Shown here one piece after another: positions 26,829 to 33,798 of a stretch of 33,798 nt of DNA. A program made the translations under genes and the position numbers. Source of the stretch: Gallionella sp. (lineage in GTDB: Bacteria > Pseudomonadota > Gammaproteobacteria > Burkholderiales > Gallionellaceae); contig JAQTYN010000038.1 of assembly GCA_028688275.1 (NCBI GenBank), positions 1 through 33,798 of the forward strand, written 5' to 3'. How positions within the stretch are numbered: the stretch's first letter is position 1; every line of letters starts with the position of its first letter. The notes under the pieces are model-generated. The model did no database searches, was not told the DNA's origin, and was given only the letters and a program-made list of their open reading frames with translations.

Positions 26829-26905
26829 GTAGGTTGGGTTGAGGTACGAAGCCCAACGTTACCGCGTCAATTTTTTGGGCTTCGCTGACGCTCAACCCAA
26901 CCTAC
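26829..26905. repeat. Palindromic TAGGTTGGGTTGA repeat, copy 2
   Basis: It has the same outer arms as the copy at 4301-4375: GTAGGTTGGGTTGA (26829-26842) and TCAACCCAACCTAC (26892-26905), with CGAAGCCCAACGTTACCGCG inside. It lies just upstream of the broken BrnA-like gene, so both copies in this window neighbour BrnA-type genes. Confidence 0.9.
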
Positions 26906-26933
26906 GCACCTGCCGCTTGCCAAAGGTGAAATG

Positions 26934-27142
26934 ATGAGAGCCGAATACGATTTTTCAAAATCCACAAAAAACCCTTACACCGCGCAACTCAAAAAGCAAA
27001 TTACCATTCGTCTGGACGAAGAGTGCATCAACTATTCAAGGGCATTTCCGAAGGGATTGGTATTCCCTATCAAAGCCTCATCAACTTGTATCTTCGGGAT
27101 TGCGCAGAATCACACCGCACGTTGAATCTTAAGTGGAAGTAG
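26934..27142 (+). pseudogene. BrnA/CopG-like antitoxin, one-base frameshift
   Basis: The start has AAAGG seven bases before ATG 26934 and encodes MRAEYDFSKSTKNP, then AQLKKQITIRLDEE, a ribbon-helix-helix antitoxin pattern of the BrnA type. After the codons for CINY the frame goes astray. If one T is restored at the run near 27033 (AACTATTCAAG read as AACTATTTCAAG), the sequence continues YFKGISEGIGIPYQSLINLY, LRDCAESH and ends RTLNLKWK with a TAG at 27140-27142. That is a normal family ending. So a single-base deletion disables the gene. No matching toxin is beside it. The stop codon lies in the first bases of the next palindromic repeat. Confidence 0.82.
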
Positions 27143-27215
27143 CCCGTATGCAGTGAAACGAAACACGGGATTTTCCCGCTAAACCCTGTATTTCGCTGCG
27201 CTGCATATAGGCTGC
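27139..27215. repeat. Palindromic GTAGCCCGTATGCAG repeat
   Basis: Imperfect inverted arms GTAGCCCGTATGCAG (27139-27153) and CTGCATATAGGCTGC (27201-27215) enclose a smaller perfect hairpin CGGGA-TTT-TCCCG. The element follows the broken antitoxin and overlaps its stop codon. It is a third palindrome type, distinct from the GGTTGGG and GGGGAG families. Confidence 0.8.
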
Positions 27216-27218
27216 GGA

Positions 27219-27303
27219 ACTTGACGAATTTCCCAAAAGCAACAGACTGGCGATCTGACCAGTTGATACCAGAGCTGTGCGATGTACACTTGGCACGTGC
27301 AAG
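27219..27303 (+). repeat. Degenerate second copy of the toxin-antitoxin leader
   Basis: It matches 25800-25885 over the promoter region, the 20-base constant block and the first codons of the antitoxin (here MYTWHVQ). Homology stops abruptly at 27303, about 54 bases before the radC stop codon. The rest of the antitoxin and the toxin are missing, so this is the scar of a lost or partly duplicated Phd/PIN operon. Confidence 0.85.
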
Positions 27304-27357
27304 GGCTGAGCATATCGCGTGTATTCAGCTCGTGCTTTACCGCGCAAATCGCGTGTT

Positions 27358-28032
27358 TTACAGTAAACCGCGCTCTGCAAAAGAAATGGTCGTGCCCATG
27401 GCGACAATAAAGTGATCCAAGACGCGCACTTCAACCAATGCCAAGGCTTGTTTTAAAGTGGCGGTCAGTCGCTCATCCGCTGCACTGGGTTCGGCTACGC
27501 CTGAGGGATGGTTATGGGCAAAGATCACCGCCGCCGCGTTGTTTGCCAGCGCACGTTTCACCACTTCGCGCGGATAAACGCTGGCTTGCCCCAATGTACC
27601 TTGGAACAATTCTTCCGACGCAATCACGCGATGTTGCGTGTCCAAAAACAGCACCACAAAGACTTCTTGATGCCGTCCCGCCAACAGTAATTGCAGATAG
27701 TTGCGCACAACATGTGGTGAATTCAGTGCATCCCCGCGTTGCATTTCTTCATGCAATGCGCGACGTGAAAGTTCAATCACGGCTTGCAGTTGCACAAACT
27801 TCGCTTGTCCCAAGCCGAGAATCTCGCAAAATTCGGTTTCAGAGGCGGCAAATAGCTGAGTCAATGTGCCAAACTTTGTCATCAGCTCTCGCGCTAAATC
27901 CACCGCACTTTTGCCTTTCACGCCTACCCGCAGAAAGATCGCTAACAATTCTGCATCAGACAAAGCCGCCGCACCTTTTTGCAATAGTTTTTCGCGGGGG
28001 CGATCACCTTCTGGCCAATCGGTAATGGACAT
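27358..28032 (-). CDS. radC: RadC/YeeS-type JAMM-domain DNA repair-like protein
   Basis: The 224-residue RadC product starts at ATG 28032, seven bases after AAGGAG. The N-terminal [20 protein letters not shown] and the helix-hairpin-helix-like [20 protein letters not shown] are typical. The C-terminal JAMM metal motif is HNHPSG (173-178) with Asp186 (EPSAAD). RadC proteins are widespread near recombination functions, but their biochemical role is still unclear. The frame extends upstream to 28332 on the minus strand, but that part lacks sense (Gly-rich, antisense to a Pro-rich region). The gene is divergent from the DUF1615 lipoprotein and near coaBC and dut, as in enterobacteria. Confidence 0.95.
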   Translation of the reverse strand: MSITDWPEGDRPREKLLQKGAAALSDAELLAIFLRVGVKGKSAVDLARELMTKFGTLTQLFAASETEFCEILGLGQAKFVQLQAVIELSRRALHEEMQRGDALNSPHVVRNYLQLLLAGRHQEVFVVLFLDTQHRVIASEELFQGTLGQASVYPREVVKRALANNAAAVIFAHNHPSGVAEPSAADERLTATLKQALALVEVRVLDHFIVAMGTTISFAERGLL

Positions 28033-28096
28033 CTTGCTCTCCTTGTAAGCGGAAGCGATAAAGAAACCTTTTTGCAGGTGATGTGAACGTACGGTC

Positions 28097-29407
28097 TTGC
28101 CGATTGTGACACATTGCCCTATCCTGTCGAATCTGATCGACTTCGACCATTTTATTGTGCGATATTTTAACCATTTCTTACTACTGCTGATGGTCGTTTT
28201 TACCACAGCTTGTGCCACGACACCACCGCCGAAACCGCCTTCACCGCCACCCGTTGTGCCGCCTCCTGTCGCGCCTGTTGTGATTGAGCAGCCCAAACCT
28301 AAACCCGTGCGCCCAAAACCCGCGCCGCCCAAGTTGATCGTGCCGCCTGCGCCCCCCGCTGCGTCAGCAACCGACCCACAAATTCACGCGCTGGTCGTGA
28401 AGCTATTTCCTGATAAAGTTCAGTTCAAAGACGGTTGGGCAAATGATATTCAAACTGCATTCAAAGCCTTACAGATTCCACCGACAACAGAAAACTTCTG
28501 TGCAGTGATTGCCATTATTGGACAAGAATCTGGTTTTCAAGCTGATCCTGTTGTGCCGAATTTACCCACGATTGCTTGGCGCGAGATCCAACAGCGTAGT
28601 GAAAAATACAGCATTCCTAAAACGGTGTTGGATTGGTCTTTGAGCACCAAGTCTCAGGACGGGCGAACCTATCATACGCGCATAGACGCACTTAAAACCG
28701 AGAAGGAACTGAGCGATTTAGTCGAGGAAATTATCGAAAGCGTGCCAGCAGGCAATAAGTTGTTTCACAACTATAACCCTGTCCATACGGGTGGACCGAT
28801 GCAAGTCAGCGTGGCATTTGCCGAAGGTCATGCCCAAGTTCGCCCTTATCCTTATCCCATTCCACGTAGCCTGCGCAGTGAAGTGTTCACCCGTCGCGGT
28901 GGAATTTATTTTGGCTCCGCGATTCTGCTCGATTATCCTGTACCCTATCAGGACATCCTCTATCGCTTTGCCGATTTCAATGCGGGTCGCTACAGCAGTC
29001 GTAATGCCGCTTTTCAGCATGCCTTATCCCGTGTGAGTGGTCAGGAAATCGCCTGTGATGGCGATTTGTTACGCTACAAAAATGGCAGCCCGTCTGATGA
29101 ACCGAGCAGTACCTTGAAGATTTTACTGTCCATGTCTACGACGTTGAAAATGAGTGATGCCGACATACAACGCGATGTGTTGCTGGAAAAAGCCACGAAT
29201 TTTCACGAAACCACGCTCTATACTCGCGTCTTTGGCTTGGCAGAGAAGGCAGGGAAAATGCCGCGCGCTACACTGCCCGAAATTGACATTAAGAGTCCAA
29301 AGTTTAAACGAAAGTTGACGACGCAATGGTTTGCCACCCGCGTGGATACGCGCTTCCAAACTTGTTTGCAACAAGGGGGCGTTAGTCGAGGCGTTAAAAC
29401 AAAGTAA
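28097..29407 (+). CDS. DUF1615 lipoprotein
   Basis: The 436-residue frame opens with TTG at 28097. The true start is unclear, because no ribosome binding site stands out near any candidate. A hydrophobic run [13 protein letters not shown] ends in a lipobox-like TTAC, so the mature protein is probably lipid-anchored. A Pro-rich spacer of about 45 residues follows. The globular part contains [18 protein letters not shown], which resembles a lysozyme-like Glu-containing helix, and the [12 protein letters not shown] segment typical of DUF1615. A role in peptidoglycan contact or cleavage is inferred from those features only. It lies between radC and coaBC, which are direct neighbours in E. coli. 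Confidence 0.83.
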   Translation: MPIVTHCPILSNLIDFDHFIVRYFNHFLLLLMVVFTTACATTPPPKPPSPPPVVPPPVAPVVIEQPKPKPVRPKPAPPKLIVPPAPPAASATDPQIHALVVKLFPDKVQFKDGWANDIQTAFKALQIPPTTENFCAVIAIIGQESGFQADPVVPNLPTIAWREIQQRSEKYSIPKTVLDWSLSTKSQDGRTYHTRIDALKTEKELSDLVEEIIESVPAGNKLFHNYNPVHTGGPMQVSVAFAEGHAQVRPYPYPIPRSLRSEVFTRRGGIYFGSAILLDYPVPYQDILYRFADFNAGRYSSRNAAFQHALSRVSGQEIACDGDLLRYKNGSPSDEPSSTLKILLSMSTTLKMSDADIQRDVLLEKATNFHETTLYTRVFGLAEKAGKMPRATLPEIDIKSPKFKRKLTTQWFATRVDTRFQTCLQQGGVSRGVKTK

Positions 29408-29446
29408 CCATGTGCAGATCGTGTCCTGACGTTTTTTTCTTGTAAG

Positions 29447-30649
29447 ATGCCGTCCATCATGAAAACAAATAAACAAGTGATTTTAGGGGTGACGGGTGGC
29501 GTGGCGGCGTATAAGGCGGCGGAGCTGTTGCGCGAATTGATGCGGCAAAACATCAGCGTACAAGTCGTGATGACCGAAGCGGCTTGCCATTTTGTCACGC
29601 CCACCACATTTCAAGCCTTGTCGGGCAAGCCAGTCTATATCGACCAATGGGATGCCCGCGAACCCAATAACATGGCGCATATCAATCTCAGTCGCACCGC
29701 CGATGCCATTGTGATTGCCCCCGCCAGTGCTGACTTTATGGCGAAACTCGCGCATGGGTTAGCGGATGACTTACTCTCCACCTTGTGTTTGGCGCGCAAT
29801 TGCCCCTTGCTGGTCGCCCCCGCCATGAATCGTGAAATGTGGCTCAATCCCGCCACGCAGCGCAACGTCGCGCAGTTGCAAGCAGATGGCATCCAGGCGT
29901 TAGGTCCTGACAGTGGTTTGCAAGCCTGTGGCGAATCGGGAATGGGGCGGATGTTGGGTGTGTCCGAACTGACACACTCCATCACTGATTTTTTGCATCC
30001 TGTTTGCTTGCCGCAGCCCTTTTTAGGCAAAACCATCTTAATGACAGCGGGACCAACGTATGAAGCCATCGACGCAGTGCGCGGCATCACCAATCGCAGT
30101 TCGGGAAAAATGGGTTATGCCATTGCCCAAGCCGCCGTAGAGCTGGGCGCGCAGGTGATTTTGGTTTCAGGACCCACCGCGTTACGCACCCCGCAGGGCG
30201 TACAACGCTTGGATGTGCAAAGTGCCGCACAAATGCTCGCGGCTGTGCAACAGCGCGTGGCGGAGTGTGATATTTTTATCGGCGTGGCGGCAGTGGCGGA
30301 TTACCGCGTGGTCGCGCCCAGCGAACAGAAAATCAAAAAAAGCCATCAGAATCTGACGCTAGAATTGGTACCCAATCCTGATATTTTGGCGTATGTTGCC
30401 AGCCTGCCGCAGCCACCGTTTTGCGTCGGTTTCGCCGCAGAAAGTCAAAATCTAATGGAATATGCCGAGCAAAAACGCCGTGCGAAAAAATTGCCACTCT
30501 TGGTGGGCAACCTTGCGCAAACGGCAATCGGCAGTGATGACAATGAGTTGTTGCTATTTGACGATACAGGCTGCCATCCTTTACCCAAGGCGGACAAACT
30601 CACGTTGGCGCGCCAATTATGGCAACATATTCAAGGCATGATGCCCTAA
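29447..30649 (+). CDS. coaBC: Phosphopantothenoylcysteine decarboxylase / phosphopantothenate-cysteine ligase
   Basis: This bifunctional enzyme joins cysteine to 4'-phosphopantothenate and decarboxylates the product, two steps of coenzyme A synthesis. The N-terminal flavoprotein domain has GVTGGVAAYKAAELLR, the active-site His78 in AHINLSRTAD, PAMN (125-128) and the catalytic Cys161 in LQACGESGMGRM. The C-terminal ligase domain begins TILMTAGPTYEAID and contains GITNRSSGKMGYA. Its 400 residues match the usual 400-410. The ATG at 29459 (four codons in) is an equally possible start. dut follows in the same direction, as in many gammaproteobacteria. Confidence 0.96.
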   Translation: MPSIMKTNKQVILGVTGGVAAYKAAELLRELMRQNISVQVVMTEAACHFVTPTTFQALSGKPVYIDQWDAREPNNMAHINLSRTADAIVIAPASADFMAKLAHGLADDLLSTLCLARNCPLLVAPAMNREMWLNPATQRNVAQLQADGIQALGPDSGLQACGESGMGRMLGVSELTHSITDFLHPVCLPQPFLGKTILMTAGPTYEAIDAVRGITNRSSGKMGYAIAQAAVELGAQVILVSGPTALRTPQGVQRLDVQSAAQMLAAVQQRVAECDIFIGVAAVADYRVVAPSEQKIKKSHQNLTLELVPNPDILAYVASLPQPPFCVGFAAESQNLMEYAEQKRRAKKLPLLVGNLAQTAIGSDDNELLLFDDTGCHPLPKADKLTLARQLWQHIQGMMP

Positions 30650-30702
30650 GGGCATTGGAAATTCTATTAAAATGGGAAGTGAGAAGGGTAAATCCTTAGG
30701 CT

Positions 30703-30723
30703 CTCTCCCCTTCAAGGGGAGAG
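30703..30723. repeat. REP-like palindrome between coaBC and dut
   Basis: A perfect 8-bp stem, CTCTCCCC and GGGGAGAG, with a five-base loop. It is the same sequence family as the palindromes at 120, 195 and 21744. GGAGAGGGG follows it (30726-30734). There is no T-run, so it is more a REP than a classic terminator. Confidence 0.75.
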
Positions 30724-30862
30724 TTGGAGAGGGGATGGAGTGAATCTGCCCTTGAAGGAGAGGGAGATTGCTCACTTGTGCCACTATGATTCACAAAGAG
30801 CCGTTATTATTTCTTTCTCCCTTGCACAATCCATTTATCAAACCCTTTCAAGGAGTCTCAAT

Positions 30863-31321
30863 ATGAAAAACAAACCCGTCGTCGATGTCAAAATTTTGGA
30901 TTCCCGCTTACAGGGCAACCTCCCCAGCTACGCCACCGCTGGGTCGGCGGGTATCGACTTACGCGCCTGCATAGAGCAAAGCGTCGTGATACAACCTAAA
31001 CAATGTGAACTCATCCCCAGCGGCATCGCCATTCATCTTGCCGATCCAGGTTACGCCGCGATGATTTTGCCGCGCTCAGGTTTAGGACATAAACACGGCA
31101 TCGTCTTGGGCAACCTCGTTGGGCTGATTGATTCTGATTACCAAGGGCAAATTTTCGTATCATTATGGAATCGTAGCCAAATTCCTTTCACCCTAATGCC
31201 CATGGAACGCATGGCGCAACTGGTGATCGTCCCTGTGATGCAAGCACAATTCAATTGTGTAGAAGCTTTCCCTTTAAGCGAACGCGGCACAGGCGGATTT
31301 GGTAGTACGGGTAAACATTAA
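30863..31321 (+). CDS. dut: dUTP diphosphatase
   Basis: dUTPase hydrolyses dUTP to dUMP, keeping uracil out of DNA and feeding thymidylate synthesis. The ATG at 30863 is eight bases after AAGGAG, giving 152 residues, the standard length. The trimeric dUTPase motifs are present in order: [10 protein letters not shown] (27-36), PRSGLG (70-75), GLIDSDYQG (87-95), [11 protein letters not shown] (115-125) and [10 protein letters not shown] (141-150). The frame is open from 30740, but the upstream 41 codons overlap repeat-like DNA and are not part of the protein. Confidence 0.97.
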   Translation: MKNKPVVDVKILDSRLQGNLPSYATAGSAGIDLRACIEQSVVIQPKQCELIPSGIAIHLADPGYAAMILPRSGLGHKHGIVLGNLVGLIDSDYQGQIFVSLWNRSQIPFTLMPMERMAQLVIVPVMQAQFNCVEAFPLSERGTGGFGSTGKH

Positions 31322-31356
31322 GGAATGTTGATAAGCGGTGGGGATGCACAATGCTA

Positions 31357-31376
31357 CGATGCTAGACCTGACCCTA
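31357..31376 (+). repeat. 20-bp direct repeat, left copy
   Basis: CGATGCTAGACCTGACCCTA is identical to 32831-32850. It lies between dut and the minus-strand membrane protein gene. It is followed by a 12-base tandem repeat with the unit CCCTAAGGTTC plus one base (31373-31396). Confidence 0.85.
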
Positions 31377-31402
31377 AGGTTCACCCTAAGGTTCCTTGCA
31401 CG

Positions 31403-32557
31403 CTAGCGCATGTTTGAACGGCTAGGATTCTGTTTCTGAAACTGGGCAACGTTCTCCGAAAAAGTCATTGCGCTCGAAGGATCCATCAGTCCAAGAACAT
31501 ATGATGCAGTTTGGTGATCGAAACTGTGAGGGTCAAAGCCTCTCGGACAGAAGGTAGAGGTGCTTCTGTATCCTGTGTTGACCACTTCGGCTTTCGAAAA
31601 AGCACCGAGTACCTCGCCAGTGCGTCGATCCCGAATAGTGATTTCTTCAACATAGAAGCCGCTATCCTTGTCTTTCGCTTCAGTTATGCCCTTCTGTTCG
31701 ATTTCGTACTGTGCCATTGATTCGCTGGTTTCCTCGGAAATCCAGTTGCTGCGACCTTGCACGAATGCCGCCTCGCCATTTTTCTTACGGTGTCTCACAA
31801 AAGCCTCTTGGCCTTTTGAAATCTCCCAAGGCTTTCGATTGACCTCGACGAAATCTAGCTTATCCAACAGTGCAAACGGCAAATTGCCCCACTGAAGAAA
31901 AAGGACGCTCTTAGCGTCATTGGCAGTCCTATGGATATCAATCCGCGTCATTTGACAAAGTTCTTCGAAGCGGGCGGACTTTTGGAAATTCGCATTGGCG
32001 ACATTCTGAATCATCGCACTCTTAGTTGAATAGACCCATGCGAAAAAGGCGGCTGGTGGAATCAGTGACAAGAAAGCAATAACCACTCCATATGTAAGCC
32101 AACTATCAGTAGTGGCGTGGCCGCGATCAACTCGCTGGGTTTGATCTGAGTGCGTGGATCGAGCTGCCAACCATGCGGAGCCGCATGCAAGAGAAATCCA
32201 AGAAGGAATGGCAACGATTCCCCCGATAGCTGCCAATGCATAGGTCGCTCCACCTCCTGGAACCATCGGCGAGAGAACGCGGAGTCCTGCATACAAGGTA
32301 AGTACAACGTTGGCAATTCCAAATAGGGCATGAATTCCTAGGCTGGGACGAATGTGGCGTTCCGCCCGAAGTCCCTTAAGCAGCAGGTAGATCAGCATTG
32401 CAGGAATCCAATAGTTGGCACAAATGGTGGCGATGACCTGCTGGTAGGGGGGAAGCGATCGCATCACTGCTGGATCAAAAATCAGCACCATCACCTTGCC
32501 TCCAGGTGAAGCAATCGCTGAGATCAGAAAAGCCCATCCAAGAGCCAAATTGAACAT
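31403..32557 (-). CDS. Multi-pass membrane protein of unknown function
   Basis: The ATG at 32557 has AAGGA about seven bases upstream, and the product is 384 residues. The first half has about five hydrophobic segments, including MFNLALGWAFLISAIAS, WIPAMLIYLLLKGL, LFGIANVVLTLYAGLRVL, YALAAIGGIVAIPSWISLAC and YGVVIAFLSLIPPAAFFAWV. The second half is soluble, charged and has a beta-rich stretch (YVEEITIRDRRTGEVLGAFS). I do not recognise the family. It is alone on its strand and flanked by the 20-bp direct repeat at 31357 and 32831, so it may have arrived as a unit. Confidence 0.7.
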   Translation of the reverse strand: MFNLALGWAFLISAIASPGGKVMVLIFDPAVMRSLPPYQQVIATICANYWIPAMLIYLLLKGLRAERHIRPSLGIHALFGIANVVLTLYAGLRVLSPMVPGGGATYALAAIGGIVAIPSWISLACGSAWLAARSTHSDQTQRVDRGHATTDSWLTYGVVIAFLSLIPPAAFFAWVYSTKSAMIQNVANANFQKSARFEELCQMTRIDIHRTANDAKSVLFLQWGNLPFALLDKLDFVEVNRKPWEISKGQEAFVRHRKKNGEAAFVQGRSNWISEETSESMAQYEIEQKGITEAKDKDSGFYVEEITIRDRRTGEVLGAFSKAEVVNTGYRSTSTFCPRGFDPHSFDHQTASYVLGLMDPSSAMTFSENVAQFQKQNPSRSNMR

Positions 32558-32632
32558 AGATATTCCTTGATTCGATTATTTTTAATAATGAAAATCTGAA
32601 ACACACCTGCGATGCTTGGAAATTCTGCTACC

Positions 32633-32764
32633 TCACATCCTCACAGATTGCTTGAGCAAGTCGTAGATCGCTTGCGCGTGGGTCAAAGAGGGCAGCTTCG
32701 CATTTGATTTTCCGAAATCATACCATGTCGCCCACGCACTATCGGGTTCTGATCTTGCAGTATT
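32633..32764 (-). pseudogene. Short coding remnant, unidentified
   Basis: In the 309-base gap 32558-32866 one minus-strand frame is open for 43 codons and looks protein-like. It contains SEPDSAWATWYDFGKSNAKL, then PSLTHAQAIYDLLKQSVRM and a TGA at 32633-32635. There is no start codon in frame at its upstream end, where a stop interrupts it, so it is probably the C-terminal piece of a decayed gene. The family is not recognised. The rest of this gap shows nothing else beyond the 20-bp repeat. Confidence 0.4.
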
Positions 32765-32830
32765 TCATTTTGGACATTGGAGTAAATCGAAATAATGACA
32801 GTACAATTAGCGCGAGCGGCGTGAATGTTG

Positions 32831-32850
32831 CGATGCTAGACCTGACCCTA
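32831..32850 (+). repeat. 20-bp direct repeat, right copy
   Basis: It is identical to 31357-31376. Partial similarity extends a few bases on both sides. The two copies are 1474 bases apart and enclose the membrane protein gene and the coding remnant. Confidence 0.85.
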
Positions 32851-32865
32851 GATTTCTGAGTCTAG
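32846..32865 (-). terminator. Hairpin just after the hydrolase stop codon
   Basis: The 6-bp stem CCTAGA (32846-32851) and TCTAGG (32860-32865) lies immediately downstream of the hydrolase stop on the minus strand and partly overlaps the right copy of the 20-bp repeat. Without a T-run it is only a possible terminator. Confidence 0.3.
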
Positions 32866-32866
32866 G

Positions 32867-33661
32867 TTATTTACCAGAAAGTGATGCATCGAAGAAATCA
32901 AGTAACGCCTCTTGATATTTGGTGCCAAAGCGCGACGTAAGTGCTTCGATATGCCCTCCGCCCTCTACCGTGATCATTGATTTTGGCTCACGCGCTTTGT
33001 CGAATAACTTAACTGAATGAGTATATGGAATGACAGGATCAGATGTGCCATGCAGTAAGAGCAATGGGATTGGAGCAATGTTGGCAATGTAGCGTTCTGC
33101 ACTATAGGTATCGTCCACTAAAGCACCCGCACCGTAAATTTTGTCGTTTGCGATAGAAGCGTAGGAATAGAAGGTAGACTCGATCGCAATCGCTTTCACA
33201 CCTGAGCGGTTTCCTGAACCGACGACTGCGATTGCATTTGTGCCGCCTAGGCTTTGTCCCAGAACGAGTAGGCGTTCTGGGGCAACATCTTTTCGTGAAC
33301 GAACGTAGTTCAACGCAGCATTTGAGTCTTCGAACACACCTTTAGGATCAGGGGTTCCTTGCGACTTACCGTACCCGCGATAGTCAAAAACAAACACGTT
33401 GAAACCGCGCTGCGGCAACCAGCTTACAAATTGCCACTGTGCAGATATATTTTGAGCATTGCCGTGAAAGTGAATAACGGTGCCTTTTGCGTTCTTCGGA
33501 TCTTGGTATCCCGTTGCAGGTATAAACCATCCAGTTAATCGTGTTCCGTCGCTGCTTGTAAATTCGACATTCTCAAACTTTAGACCAACACTGGTCGGTG
33601 TACTATAGAGAACGCTATCAGGGTAATAGAATGGACTTGAAACGCATCCTGTGAGTAACAA
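32867..33661 (-). CDS. Lipoprotein alpha/beta hydrolase, 5' end cut by an IS
   Basis: The 264-residue frame starts with a TTG inside the signal peptide. The lipobox LLTGC puts the lipidated Cys at 6. The hydrolase fold has the nucleophile Ser137 in GQSLGG, Asp208 in HGTSDPVIP, His237 in GGGHIEA and the oxyanion-type HFHGNAQN near 64-71, like BEM46/ABHD-type serine hydrolases. Substrate is unknown. Reading upstream in frame adds only ILFLS before IS sequence and then a stop. The native start codon and the basic first residues of the signal peptide are therefore missing, displaced by the element at about 33677-33680. The gene is probably inactive or poorly translated. Confidence 0.8.
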   Translation of the reverse strand: MLLTGCVSSPFYYPDSVLYSTPTSVGLKFENVEFTSSDGTRLTGWFIPATGYQDPKNAKGTVIHFHGNAQNISAQWQFVSWLPQRGFNVFVFDYRGYGKSQGTPDPKGVFEDSNAALNYVRSRKDVAPERLLVLGQSLGGTNAIAVVGSGNRSGVKAIAIESTFYSYASIANDKIYGAGALVDDTYSAERYIANIAPIPLLLLHGTSDPVIPYTHSVKLFDKAREPKSMITVEGGGHIEALTSRFGTKYQEALLDFFDASLSGK

Positions 33662-33678
33662 TGACAGGAACAGTATAG

Positions 33679-33798
33679 TGGACCCCGAATTTCAGACAGT
33701 GAATTAAGATGGTAGCCTGCAGTAAAAGAGGAGCAGGTGATGAGTGAAAGCCGACGTAAAAACTTCACGGGCGAGTTCAAGGCGAAAGTGGCACTTGA
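33679..33798 (+). mobile_element. IS3-family insertion sequence, left end
   Basis: From the TGGACCCC at 33679 the sequence looks like the terminal inverted repeat of an IS3-type element (TGGACCCCGAATTTCAGACA), and a transposase start follows 61 bases later. The exact first base may be one or two positions earlier. The element runs off the window, so its size, right end and target duplication cannot be seen. Confidence 0.8.
33740..33798 (+). CDS. IS3-family transposase OrfA, 5' end only
   Basis: The ATG at 33740 has GAGGAG six bases upstream. The visible product, MSESRRKNFTGEFKAKVAL, is the standard beginning of IS3-family OrfA, the helix-turn-helix DNA-binding part of the transposase. It continues beyond the window edge. 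Confidence 0.88.
   Translation, partial: MSESRRKNFTGEFKAKVAL

Noticed and set aside
26931..27125. A 64-residue small protein gene as annotated by its open frame
   Set aside because: Its second half is nonsense for the family, and a one-base correction restores a full antitoxin ending, so it is treated as a pseudogene.
28033..28332. N-terminal extension of the RadC frame
   Set aside because: The extension is Gly-rich antisense of the Pro-rich DUF1615 linker. The ATG at 28032 has a strong ribosome binding site and the family start.
30740..30862. Upstream start for dut
   Set aside because: The added residues follow a REP-like region and have no dUTPase homology. The ATG at 30863 with AAGGAG gives the standard 152-residue enzyme.

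Overview
The window looks like a chromosomal segment of a gammaproteobacterium with moderate GC. The gene content (recJ, sbcB, glnE, radC, coaBC, dut) and the linked block yhdP, nitrilase-like gene, tldD are typical of that class. The two-partner secretion locus, the dispersed palindromic repeats and the toxin-antitoxin remnants suggest a repeat-rich genome, perhaps Thiotrichales-like or Chromatiales-like. I cannot name the genus from sequence alone.

Layout. The window opens in the 3' end of an IS110-type transposase (1-105). recJ follows on the minus strand, then a divergent Sel1-like secreted protein, a decayed brnT toxin end overlapping an intact brnA antitoxin, and sbcB. Bases 5895-13682 hold the most unusual locus. 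A small secreted protein of unknown function lies divergent to a two-partner secretion pair: a TpsB outer-membrane transporter and an 1835-residue TpsA exoprotein. The exoprotein joins a haemagglutinin-type secretion domain and beta-helix region to a long, precisely heptad-spaced coiled coil and a C-terminal caspase (C14) domain with both catalytic residues present. A frameshifted remnant, probably of an outer-membrane barrel, lies just downstream.

Bases 14111-23335 are housekeeping genes: glnE on the minus strand, then yhdP, a nitrilase-superfamily amidohydrolase and tldD on the plus strand.

Bases 23336-27357 are an accessory insert between tldD and radC. It holds an OLD-family ATPase/TOPRIM nuclease with an internal 15-residue tandem duplication, a DUF6933-like gene, a Phd/PIN toxin-antitoxin pair, a MITE-like palindrome, a BrnA-like antitoxin broken by a one-base deletion, and a second degenerate copy of the toxin-antitoxin leader. 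The radC, coaBC, dut neighbourhood (27358-31321) resembles the known enterobacterial cluster, but a DUF1615 lipoprotein gene is inserted in it.

The right end (31322-33798) is accessory again: a membrane protein flanked by a 20-bp direct repeat, a small unidentified coding remnant, and a lipoprotein alpha/beta hydrolase whose 5' end is cut by an IS3-family element that runs off the window. I saw no rRNA, tRNA or CRISPR array.
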